Source: Bugulina stolonifera (Eukaryota; Bryozoa; Gymnolaemata; Cheilostomatida; Bugulidae). From it: a stretch of 64,000 bases of DNA. Positions 13,401 through 26,200 of this stretch are shown here, in pieces. The position numbers and the translations under genes are program-made. The notes under the pieces are model-generated. The model made no database searches and had not been told where the DNA came from. It was given only the letters and a program-made list of their open reading frames with translations. The stretch covers positions 1,922,001 to 1,986,000 of the forward strand of contig OW285196.1 of NCBI GenBank assembly GCA_935421135.1. The letters run 5' to 3'. Position 1 is the stretch's first letter. Every line of letters starts with the position of its first letter.

Positions 13401-16352
13401 GGGCCATTCCATGGAGACTGATCAAATTTGCGTGCTGGCCCAACTCAGATTCTTTTGAAAATTTGCAGGTTGAAAGAGCACCTTTGAATTAGTGGGAAAC
13501 CACCAATTTCTTTTCTATTTGACCCCTTTGGTTCCCGCAGCAGCTCGTTGAAAAGTGGGAAAATGTGGTGGGGACAACTCCAAACAGACTTTTTTGAAAT
13601 TTCTGAACATTCAAATTATTACTGTGGCCACTGTATGATACTTAGAGCTGTAATTTTTGTTACATAGATACTTTTATATACGTGCTTCAGTTTTACTACT
13701 CGTTCAAGCCTGTATGGTCAACATATTGAGGGTCACAGGTCACTGAAAACACCTCTCGGAGCTAGTTTGACCCAAATTCACTGAGAATCGACCAAATAAA
13801 CACTGCTGGATTTGATGAAAAGAAGGTTGATATAGAATAACTAAGGATTAGAAGTGCTCAACACAAGGGTAAATGAATTTTTGAGAACATAAAGAACTCT
13901 CCAAAATGAACTGTATGGTGACTGCGGCTCAAATTCAACATGGCCGTCGTCCGAGTTGGCGTTTTGGGGCGTTATTCAAGGCTACGTCTACTAAACTTAG
14001 TAGTGAAAATTAATGGTGAAAATGTTGCTATATATACAATTCACACCTGTAAATTCCATTTCTGCAATAAAAACTTTGTCTTTTTGGGTCTAAAAGGCTG
14101 AATTCTCAGATTCAAATTTTACATACATTCGCTATAATATAGTGGCTATATCGCCAATGCAGTTAATTAGCTATGGCCATAAAGGTCAGTTTGAGACTTG
14201 GCCTGGTTATGCAACCTACTTTGTGAAGAAAAGTGGGTGAAATTCGTTTTACTAGCCTAAACATGCAGTTTTGTTAACTTTGCCATTACTCTTCCTTTCA
14301 CATGTTTGTTAACTGAGGCAGAATAGCTAAGCTAAGCAGTATTTCCAGGTCAGACTTAACCAAGTATTGTTTAATGAAAAGGAAGGGGAAGAAGATGGAG
14401 CTCCATAGAACTAAGGCTTCTTTAATCAGTGGGTGAGGTGGTGTTTCAGCTCAGGATTTTTTTTATGGTCACCATTAGTTATCAAATTCTAATCAAAAAT
14501 ATACACGCAAAATTATAGCGACAGCCCACGAACAATAGTTTTGACAAACTTACATAATAATTATATACATGTATTTAGCTTACAATTAAACCAGTCTTTA
14601 CTAATTAGCTTCAAAAATATTTTTTGTTCATGATATGTGAATAGTTCCTTTTCTGGTGTATAAGTGTCGTGCAGTATTTATTAGAAGAGATTGAATTTCA
14701 GCAGCCCATAGTAGGCTATGACAATTATTATGGCCAGGTCAATATGGTTGTCTGCACTTAGAAAAGGTAAGATCTGCTCTTCTTTTATTCACTGAGCATA
14801 ATTTTTTAGATAAGTGGTTTTGTCTTTCGAAGGGTCAAAACTATCTCAATTGAAAATCAAGTTGTCTGTATAAGGAATGGTAAATTTGGCGAGGTGATGC
14901 TAGCAAGTACATTAAACATTATTACCTTTGAAAACAAGCGAACACTTGTAATATAATTTCCACTTGCTAGGTACAACTAGACTAAGTCTCACAAAACCAT
15001 ATTCATATTTTTGATTACTCTGTTGATTAAAAGTTAATGCATGTCGCACCACTTACCTTAGTTGTGGACCAAAAAGATAGTTTTGGAGCTAATTAGCAAA
15101 CACCGGTTAATTGTCAGCTAGGTGTAAATATACATGTATATAAAAATTGTTAAAAGTTATTGTTCATGGGCTGTGGCTATAGTTATGCATGTACATGTAC
15201 ATGTATACATTATTTTGATTAGAATTTGATAACTAATGGTGACACCAAATATTGTCTTGAGCTAGTTTAAATAACCTTTAACTCCTCAGCCTTACCCACT
15301 GATTAAAGGTGCCTTAGTTCCATGGAGCATCACTTTCTTCACCTTCTTTTTCACTAGACAATACTTGGTATAAGTCACACCTTGAAATACTGCTTAGATT
15401 AGCTATCTTACCTCATTTAACAAACGTGTGAAAGGACGAGTCATGGTAAAGTTACCAAAACTGCATGTTTGCACTGTTAAAAAAGATTTCACCCATTTTT
15501 CTTCACCAATAAGGTTGTATAACCCGGCCAAATCGCAAGTTGTACCTCAAATAAAATATTGACTGACTTCTATGGCCATAGCCAATTAACTGCATGGCCA
15601 TGTCGTCACTATATTATAGCGAATATATGTAAAATTTGAATCTGAGAATTCAGCCTTTTAGACCCAAAAAGACAAAGTTTTTATTGCAGAAATGGAATTT
15701 ACAGGTGTGAATTGTATATATAGCAACATTTTCACCATTAATTTTCACTACTAAGTTTAGTAGATTTAGCCTTGAACAACGCCCCAAAACGCCCACTCGG
15801 ACGACGGCCATGTTGAATTTGAGCCGCTGTCGCCATATGGTTTAGTCTGGAAAGTGTTTTTTATTCTCAAAAATTCATTTATCCTTGTATTGAGCATCTT
15901 CAATACTTAGTTATTATATATCAACCTTTTTTTCATCAGATCCAGCAGTGTTTATTTGGTCGATTTTATGTGAATTTGGGTCAAACTAGCTCCGAGAGGT
16001 GTTTTCGGTGACCTCTGACCCTCAATATGTGGACCATACAGGCTTGAATGAGTAATGAAACTGAAGCACATATATAAAAGTATCTATGCAACAAAAATTA
16101 CAGCTCTAAGTATCATACAGTGGCCCCAGTAATAATTTGAATGTCTAGGAATTTCAAAACATTCAATTTGGAGTTGTCTCCACCACATTTTCCCACTTTT
16201 CAACAAGCTGCTGCCGGAACCACAGGGGTCAAATAGAAAAAAGAATTGGTGGTTTCCCACTAATTTAAGGGTGCTCTTTCTACCTGCAAATTTTCAAAAG
16301 AATCTGAGTCGGGCCAGCACGCAAATTTGATCAGTCCCCATGGAATGGCCCC
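13401..16352. mobile_element. 3-kb foldback element (long inverted repeats)
   Basis: It begins GGGCCATTCCATGGAGACTG and ends CAGTCCCCATGGAATGGCCC. The two halves are reverse complements over most of their length, about 1.4 kb per arm with scattered differences (for example the ACGGCCATGTTGAATTTGAG block on both arms). It is flanked by TATACTAT at 13393-13400 and 16353-16360, an 8-bp target duplication with one extra C at the right edge. No open frame is visible. The terminal motif is shared with the element at 32438-35557. Confidence 0.8.
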
Positions 16353-16977
16353 TATACTATTTGAAAGGTAGATGTGTAAGTAATACTAGTTATCTTATCG
16401 TACCAGCACTCTTTCTTCTAAACATGGAGATAATGGAACGCACCCCAACCCCCCCCCCCCCCCCCCTAATCGCCAATGTTGTGTATGTAGCCATGCAGAA
16501 TAATCTTCTGCCCTTATAATATGCTCAAAAGACTTACCATGTTACCAGTTGCTGTAAAATATACGTGTGTTGACTAGTAGATGCAAAACAATCTAATAGA
16601 CAGATTATATGATTATGGACCACTGCTGCGTATTTGACATGTTCATCCAGGTGATATTTCTTCACTTCAATTCAAACAGCTGCTCATTATATTTTATTGA
16701 CTTGACATTTGCTTCCACTTTGTTACAAAATATCGTTGCCTTACTGTTACTTGACTATCAATTTGGACTTCACTCTACAGTTACTTTTGAAATTCATCTC
16801 CAAATGTCAATTTGATAAGTTTGTTGTAACGATCACTACATGATGCAATTATTATTAATGAATAAATTTAAGATAACTCCTGCTGCCGCACATGATTCTT
16901 ACATTAGTTCAACACTATAGGCCCTATAAGCCTACACTTTTCCTCATATATACTATATTATTTATAGTCTATAGACG
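16353..16977. other. Upstream region of the METTL13-like gene
   Basis: It holds an interrupted poly-C run (about 16445-16466) and otherwise AT-rich sequence. A 68-codon plus-strand frame at 16609-16815 has no family resemblance. The promoter presumably lies here, but no TATA box is convincing. Confidence 0.4.
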
Positions 16978-19900
16978 ATGAGCTTACTACCCAAGGAGCA
17001 CGGCCAGTTTGCTAAGGAAGGATTCTGGGATGAGTTTTTTGCTGCTAGAGGTAGTAAAGCATTTGATTGGTAAGAAGGTTTGTTGGATTTTGTCGCATTT
17101 TGTAGCTTTACCTAGCTATAGCCAACAGTAGACCATGGTGGCTAGGTAGCTGAACTGGCATCATCTGTGTTGAGAGCTGTACTAGCTGTGCATGAATTGT
17201 GACGTAAATACAGTATGTATAACATGCGTACACAGTATGTATGACGTGTGTACACAGTATGTATGACGTAGGTACACAGTATGTATGAAATGGGTAGACA
17301 GTATCTATGACGTGGGTACACATTATGCATGACGTGGGTACACAGTATGTATGACGTGGGTACACAGTATCTATGATGTGGGTACACAGTATGCATGACG
17401 TGGCTACACAGTATGTATGGCGTAGGTACACAGTATGTATGACGTGGCTACACAGTATGTATGACGTGGGTACACAGTATGTATGACGTGGGTACACAGT
17501 ATGTATGACGTGGGTACACAGTATGTATGACGTGGGTACACAGTATCTATGACGTGGGTACACAGTATGCATGACGTGGGTATGCAGTATGTATGAAATG
17601 GGTAGACAGTATCTATGACGTGGGTACACAATATGCATGACGTGGGTACACAATATGCATGACGTGGGTACACAGTATGTATGACGTAGGTACACAGTAT
17701 GTATGACGTGGCTACACAGTATGTATGACATGGCTACACAGTATGTATGACGTGAGTACACAGTCTGTATGGCGTGGGTACACAGTATGTATGACGTAGG
17801 TACACAGTATGTATGACGTAGGTACACAGTATGTATGACATGGGTACACAGTATGTATGACGTTTTCACCGTGATGAGTACAATAGTCAGCCAATACATT
17901 TATTAGTTTGTTGATACTTCTGAGCATCTCAATGTAGATTGGGAGTTATCTTCCTTATGGAACATTTTTGAACATTGTGCGCACAGAGTTCTCAGATTTG
18001 GAGGGGTCCAGGCAGTACAGGTGGAAGTAGCAGAGTTTTCAGATTTTCAGATTAGACAAAGCCTATAATGAGAATTGTTGCACTAGCTCTACTTTTCCCC
18101 CTGTACTGCCAAGAGCCCTCCAAATCTGAGAACTCTGTGCGCACAATGTCCATGAAAATGAGCGCCTGGGTCACATATTATATTATTTAGCAGAGTGAGT
18201 ATTCCTCTGTAGGTATGGGGAGTACCCTGAGCTGTGTGGTGTCTTACATAAGTATATCAAACCTGACAGTCAACTGCTGATGGTGGGGTGTGGTAACAGC
18301 AAGCTTAGTGAGGACCTGTATGACCTCTCCTACCACAACATAACCAATATAGACATCAGTGATACCGTCATACGTCACATGAATCAGAGAAACTCTAAGA
18401 GACGACCTAAGATGACCTTCACCAAGATGGACGCCACAAAGGTCACTTATCCACGTTGTCATAGTGTCTATATTTAGCCTGCAGCACGACTATTGGTTGA
18501 TATTCAGTTTACACTCAACTCATTAGCTGTTTCGTCTAACGCACTGACTCCCTCAATATGTTTGCATTACGTAGACTAGACTGGCGAATATGTTACATAC
18601 ACTGGTCACTCATTGGTGAATGTTACATACACTGGTCACTCATTGGTGAATGTTACATACACTGGTCACTCATTAGCGAATATGTTTACATACACTGGTT
18701 ACTCATTGGTCAATGTAATACATTTTCAGTTTTCAATAATTTGTAATTGTCATCCCCTGTGTTAGACCTGTGAATATCTAACAGCTTTGAGACAACTGAG
18801 AGTATTCCTCCTTAGTGGTTCCTCTGCCAACAAATACTGTGTATCATACATAACTATGTGTTATCACTGAACGTTCACAGTATATGAAGGGGATGACAAC
18901 TACATAACAGAGGTAGCAGGTACTTGCAGATATAGACTGATGTCACACTATGGTATCATGGATGATAACCACACACTCACCATATTATCCTTACTATACT
19001 CAATGCATGTATTTATTAAATATATGTTTGCAGTCTTCCTAGCACAGTCTACTCTATTCGATTGAGGGAAACTACTACTATATTTCTAGTACACCCTCAT
19101 AATGTCCTTGCAGCAGGGAGCTGAGTGTATGAGTGGGAGGGGCTTATAGTTGATTGAATATAATGCTGTTTTAGATGACGTTTGATGATGATCAATTCAA
19201 GGCTGCCATAGACAAAGGTACCCTGGATGCTGTGTTACCTGATGTAGAGCACTGTGCTCTAGCTAGCTCTATGCTGGACGAGGTGTGGAGAGTAGTGAAG
19301 TCTATGGGATGCTATGTTATTGTCAGCTTAGCCCAAGATCATGTGTTTAGAGCCCTGGTGGAGACATTCAAGGATAGGTAGGCTATACTTACAGTCATGT
19401 GTATATAACCACTCAGAGTGAGTGATTGGGTGATTACAAGTTGTACTGGATGTTTAGTCCAGGCTACTATGTATCAATATGTGTCCACTGAATCACAGGT
19501 TTGGATTGCATGCTATTAGTATATTGTATCCATTAGCTAGTAAACACTCACCCCAGGCCTGTGTGTAATCACATTGCATCCACTGTATTATATCATCTAT
19601 CAGTATCAGCTATGTTATATTATGATCCATTTACATGCATCGGCTATTGTATAGTTTTATATTCTATATCTTTAGACCTTGTACTATATTCTATATCTTT
19701 AGACCTTGTACTATATTCTATATCTTTAGACCATGTACTATATTCTATATCTTTAGACCTTGTACTATATTCTATATCTTTAGACCGTGTACTATATTCT
19801 ATAGCTGTAGACCATGAGTAGTATAGTCAGTGCACTTCTAGACAGACACGCACTCATTGACCCCTGTTTTCAACCAATCACAAGCCGGTATTTCCGATTT

Positions 19901-20247
19901 CAACCAATCACAGAAGAGCACAAAAATTTTGCACACGACCTTGCCAAGGTCACCCCAAAATCCCCCCTTCTGATTGGTCGAAAAAACATTTGCACACTTG
20001 ACCCCGAACCCGGCCACGACCCCTTCCCTTCCTCCTTCCCACCCTCCTCCCCTCCCCCTCCCCCACCTCCCACTCCTCCCTCCTCCCCGCCACCGCCCTC
20101 GTCCCGTCCGCGCCACCGCCGTCGCCGCCGCCGCCACCGCCGCCCTCACCACCGCCGCCGCCGCCGCCACCACCACCGCCCTCACCACCGTCGCCGCCAC
20201 CGCCGCCGCCGCCACCACCGCCACCACCACCACCGCCGCCACCACCA

Positions 20248-20278
<31 letters not shown>

Positions 20279-23200
20279 CACCACCACCACCGCCGCCGCC
20301 GCCGCCGCCGCCATCACCGTCATCACCGCCACCCCTCCTCCACCGCCGCCCACCCTCCCCACCCCGCAACCCCCACTCACCCGAACGACCAATCGTTTGA
20401 GGCGGTCAAGCCGCGTCCGCCCACGTTGCGTGCGGCGCCGACCGTACACGTGGAGGCGACGCCGGTGCCCCGTATCCACCGGGCCAAGCGACTAGGCAGC
20501 GGCCCGCCGCCCATTCCGAGTTCCACTGGGGTGGGACTATAATGTAATATATTAAATTGTTTAGCCTCCCTATAAAAATATATAGTAGTAGGGTGTGAGT
20601 TATTTTTTAGCTTGATAGCATTTTATACAATAAACACTTCACAATTGCTGCCAATTACTCCATTTAACACTAACCTTATGTTCTACTTGTTGACATCTCT
20701 GATCAGGCACTGACTAGTAGGTAGCTGTCTCTGTTTACTCTCACTCTGTTGACTAGAGGCTGATTGTTCATACTGCTAGAGTGAGAAACTTATACCTTAA
20801 ATAGTAGTATTCAGTGGGCGGAGTCTAACCATTTCCCCACCCCGATGTGAATCCGAAGCCTCCCGATGTGAATCCGAAGCCTCCCGATGCACCCCGATGT
20901 GAATCCGAAGCCTCCCGATGCACCCCGATGTGAATCCGAAGCCTCCCGATGCACCCCGATGTGAATCCGAAGCCTCCCGATGCACCCCGATGTGAATCCG
21001 AAGCCTCCCGATGCATCCCGATGTGATTCCGAAGCTTCCCGATGCATCCCGATGTGATTCCGAAGCTTCCCGATGCATCCCGATGTGAATCCGAAGCTTC
21101 CCGATGCATCCCGATGTGATTCCGAAGCTTCCCGATGCATCCCGATGCATCCCGATGTGATTCCGAAGCTTCCCGATGCATCCCGATGTGTCAATTCACA
21201 TCGGGATGCATCGGGATGCATCGGGAAGCTTCGGAATCACATCGGGATGCATCGGGAAGCTTCGGAATCACATCGGGATGCATCGGGAAGCTTCGGAATC
21301 ACATCGGGATGCATCGGGAAGCTTCGGAATCACATCGGGATGCATCGGGAAGCTTCGGATTCACATCGGGATGCATCGGGAAGCTTCGGAATCACATCGG
21401 GATGCATCGGGAAGCTTCGGAATCACATCGGGATGCATCGGGAAGCTTCGGATTCACATCGGGATGCATCGGGAAGCTTCGGAATCACATCGGGATGCAT
21501 CGGAAGGCTTCGGATTCACATCGGGATGCATCGGGAGGCTTCGGATTCACATCGGAAGGCTTCGGATTCACATCGGGTCACATTGGGATTGGATAAAAAA
21601 AAGGGAGGAGTCAAGAAATGAGCAGTTGTATAAAGGGAGAGTGGGATCACAGTCTCAGCATTCAAAGTTCACCACATCACTACTGTACAGCTACACTACT
21701 ACAATAGTACATTATCAATGGATACTGACAACATAGTACAAAACCAAGAAGAGTTATTTGCGGGCTTAACGGACTCACAAATGGATGGAATTATTGAGGA
21801 AGAAGAGTGCAGTCAGAAGAGGAAAGAAGAGGTGGATGCGTTAAAAGAGGCACGGAAGAAGGGGAAAATAATAGGAGTGGGGAGTCCTGCCCGAAAGGAT
21901 CTTTCTAACATGGTGGACTCTCCATCCTCCCCGGAGCGGGCCTCGGATAGGGGCGAGACCACAACAACCCATGGATGAGTATTATTCCAAGATAGAAAAG
22001 ATGCAGCTTTCTTCAGTAGTATTGTTTTATTACGAGGTGGACTCTCCGTCCTCCCCGGAGCGGGCCTCGGATAGGGGCGAGACCACAACAACCCATGGAT
22101 GAGTATTATTCCAAGATAGAAAAGATGCAGCTTTCTTCAGTAGTATTGTTTTATTACGAAGATAAATAGAGAAAAAATAAAAGAATCAAGAATCAAGCAG
22201 AAATCTAAAAAGCAAAGAAAAAAAAAAAGAATGCAGGTAAGATAAAAACTATTGGTCTCTTTTTTTTTTTTTTAGTTATAGTAGTATAAAAACGAATTAT
22301 AAGTAAGGTGAAGTATTTCTCTCTAGTCAAAGTGAAAAGGTGAAAAAAGCATAATATTGTTTACATGCGTTGTGAGTGGGAAAGTATTATTTCTTTTATT
22401 ATAGTATAAACGTTGTAATAGAGCTCTTATAGAATGATCTCGAACTCTTCCTTCTACTCTGCTTAGCCGTGTAATTATTCCCTCCATACTCCACCCTCGA
22501 GCTCGAAGGAGACAGAACAAGATGCAGTAGTCTCCACACACGTTAGTACTCTCTTCTTGTAGACACTCTCCATTCCATACTATTGGTATTCCCCATTGTT
22601 GTAACATCTTACCCACATCAGGATAAATAGAAGGGGGGAGACCATAGGAGTCGAAATACTCTATTTCTTTTCCATTCGAAAAAACAGAGATCCAATGCTC
22701 GCCACTTTTCTCACTTGTTTGAGTGTTGAAAACAAAAGATCCAGATGGGGAGAAGGAGTCTAAGAAGTGATCCCTTGGCATAACCCCTCTAAAGGAGGTT
22801 GATGAGAGTTTATCATCAGATAGAATATTCGAGATTGAGAATGTATCCATTTTTTTTTTACATCATCCCGGCTACCATAGATACTTCGTGATTTGCATTC
22901 AAGTAGATAATGTCATCTTTTTCTTCGTATACAAACAGTCCAAGTGTATTTTGAGTTTGATTAGCAAATGCTAGATTAATAGATAGACTCCCATTTGATA
23001 ACAAGTGAAAGTTGTCATCACACAAATCTCCTGAAATGTCAAAGGCGTAGAGAGCAGCGCAGGACTTGTATTTGCTAGGGGAGATCTCATTCCCTGTGTC
23101 AGCATCGGATGTATTTGTGACAGTGAACAAATTCATGAATTCACGAGCAAACTTTCCACTTGCAAAATTTGGTTCATATCTTCGGGTCACCGGTGTTCCA

Positions 23201-26200
23201 TCAATTAGTAATTCTAATGAACTTAGATTGTTATGTCCAAATTTGAAGGGATTTTGCTTATACGTTCCACTCTTTGCAGTATGGTTGACTAGTCCGACAA
23301 AGACTCTGTTTGGCTTCTGTCCCGCTTGATCAAAGTTTACTCTCACTGACTGGTGTCCAGCAGGGATGACATGGAAATGAGTTTTTATTCGGTCAATTGG
23401 TAGTTTTATAGACTCTTGTTGCACAACCCAAACATCCATTTGTGCTTTTTGTAAGGCCGGATTGGCTTGTACACGTCGAATCCACAATTCTGTCTTAGTT
23501 ATAGAAATCTTCGCCCCTCCTGCAGGGTTGTCTGTTTCTGCTAAGAGGGCCATTTGTGGAATAGCACGTTGTAGAGTAAGGCGAGAGCGAACTCCTGGTG
23601 GAATAAGTCTTCCTTGAGAAAACATACTCAACCTAGGTCTCCCATAGAAGCTCATCTCTTTACTTGTGGCTATAAGTTTCTTTCTTTTTTCAACCACTTC
23701 GGGAGGTATACCATCATAGTCTTCTCCAGTTCCTTCATCCTCCATCCACCCACTCCCAACTTTCATATATGTGCTCTTAGCATCTTTACCATAGTTTAGG
23801 AGATTCTCGACATAAGCTCTATGTCCATAGTTTGGTTCATACTCAACATCTTGCCCGGCCAGTTGAACAGTGGCAGAAGAAAAGAGACTGTGCATAAAAT
23901 TGTCCCCTGGAACAACCTTTAGTTGTTCTTCCGCAGGTAGTACGCTTCCATCAGCCTTGCTCACCTTTACTGTGGTGTGTAAGTAAGACCTTGATAGATC
24001 TGTGTAGAGTTCGTCTGCGGGCGGGATGTTAAATTCAATAGTGCCATCAGGGGAGTCCGTAACAGGAGCCAAAGGTACCCACTCACCTCTGAGCACGCTA
24101 GTATGAGTTGGCGGAGTGGCAAATAAGTCAAAACTGGAGTCAACCGTGTCTGGAGAGTCTTCAGAAACCTTGGAGAGAGAGATGGCTCGATGTGTGACGG
24201 ACATGTTCGATAGTGTGAGAGTTGTTCCATCTAGTACTTGCTCCTACAGTCGCTTGTCTAAGAGTGGGGAGTGGTGAGTCTAGGTGTGGATTATATATTT
24301 ATCTTTCATTTAGTCAAAAACTGTTTTTCTTCCTTTACGCTTTTTCTTTGTAGACTTTTGACTAACTCGTGCACGTTTGGCAGGTGGTTCACGTAATTCA
24401 TCTTCTACATCACCTAGAAGATCCCCACCAGCTTCACGAAAACGTTTTGCTGCAGAGGATTTGAAGTTCTCTCCCTTGATTACATCTCCCAGAACCGAAG
24501 CTCCAGTAGTCAATAGCTTTTTCCCAATAGTTTTGGCACCATTCTTTAGCATGGGAAGGACCCCTCGGGCCAGTCCAGAAAAGAGTGAGCCGATCCCATT
24601 ACCCGTCATAATAGGTTTTCCCCTGTACACACTCATTCCCTCTCCCACCTGGTTTGCATAATAGTCTTCATACATCTCACCTGACTCATCAGGAAAATAT
24701 GGAACTATGCGAGGGGCCATGTTATTTCTCTCCACGCGGTCTGAAACGAACCGTCAGCACAACCTTTCCACTGCGAAATGAGACCCTTTCTCCATCATCA
24801 CGTCTTATATCTACCTCGATGAGGTCTGTGCTTGTATTAGACACTGGAGAGTATTGAACATTCGAAAACTCAAAGAAAACAGTGCTATTTCTTTCACTCT
24901 CTGTTATAGGAACTGTGCGAAGTAGGGGGACTAGACTATCTCCAACATGTCTTGGTGAGACTACGGAGGAGTAGACATAGAGGGATGTGAAACCAGCATT
25001 GATGTCTGGAGGGTTTTGACTCCTGTTGATTTCCGCAGCATATTCTACATCAGGTTCGAATCCCAACACCCACGCAACATCACGTGACATCATGACAGAG
25101 TGTTCCTGTTCTCTCAACATGAGGAAGGTTTCATTCCGTAGACTATCATAGTAAAAGCTCACTACTTTTTCTAAGTCGTAGTTTATTAGTATTCTATTGA
25201 TCTCACTCAAAAGTTCACCCATGGAAGCATACCTTCCACTCCTGATTTCACATTTTCGTTTGACTCCATCTTTTGTATTCGTAACCACTACATAGCCATC
25301 TTCCACATTTCTCCAGGATGCAGGGTACTGAATGTCAAGTAACCCAACCTCCCACTGTGATGAGTGAAGCTTCAATGTCTTGGCTAGCTTCGTAATGAAG
25401 TGAGCATTGGTGTTTGTGTCACTCCCACCGATGCGTACATTTGAGGTAAGTGTGACATTGAAGGCCATCTTTGAGAGTGAGCAAAACTGAACTTACATAT
25501 CGAATTTATACTACCTTTGGTCTTACACAAACTGACTAGAATCTATCCAACTATTAAATGAAGAGGGATAACCACTCCATTTCACGAAACTCTCTTCTTT
25601 TCCTCTCCTTCTCCGTTTACGTATGACTTTCTCAACTCTAAAGATTTCAGGTAGGTTAACATGTTGCAATTCTTGTGCATAGAATGTTCCATCTACTCCT
25701 TCTTTGTTTAGGTCTTCCAGTGTATAGACAGGAGGTGAGGTATGTGCCTTGACTGCTTTTATGGTGAATATCTCGGTTGACCAGTTTGGTGTGAACCCTC
25801 GCTCAAAGCTACTACGAGCCATCGAAATCCGAACATGATCACCTGGTGAGTATTTTACTCTTGTTTTCTTTAACCATCGTTTAGGTGAGAACTCATTTAA
25901 CCGAACCCAAACCTCTTCTTGATTATCGTAATCAACCTCAATAGGTTTCATTCCAATTGACCTATTAAAACTGTTGTTATATCCTTGGACTAGGTCTTCT
26001 ACATCTTCTAAGTAGCGTCCATCCCCTCTATAAGTGAGTAGACGATGAATTTTCCCTCTCAATGTTCTATTAAAGCGTTCAACAAGAGCAGCCTTGATGA
26101 TCTCATTCTCAGAGGTGAAATGGCTAACTCCATACTTCTTTAGCACTTCACTCACCCTTCTGTTTAGGAACTCCTTACCTTTATCAGTTTGTATTTGTCT

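Noticed and set aside
17108..17899. 263-codon minus-strand frame of VIHTVY/CTHVI repeats
   Set aside because: Produced by the 22-bp minisatellite in METTL13 intron 1.
19838..20542. Long His/Arg-, Ala/Thr-, Gly- and Val/Ala-rich open frames in the Polinton 1 TIRs (also 30025-30673)
   Set aside because: They arise from the CCG/CCA triplet block, occur on both strands and in several frames, and lie in terminal repeats.
20838..21590. CRISPR-like array
   Set aside because: Units are contiguous with no unique spacers, the array inverts at a centre, and the DNA is eukaryotic.
20797..21736. Overlapping frames of [15 protein letters not shown]-type repeats in the 31-bp arrays (also 46344-47318)
   Set aside because: The 31-bp unit is stop-free on one strand, so all three frames stay open; no start context, domain or non-repeat extension supports a protein.
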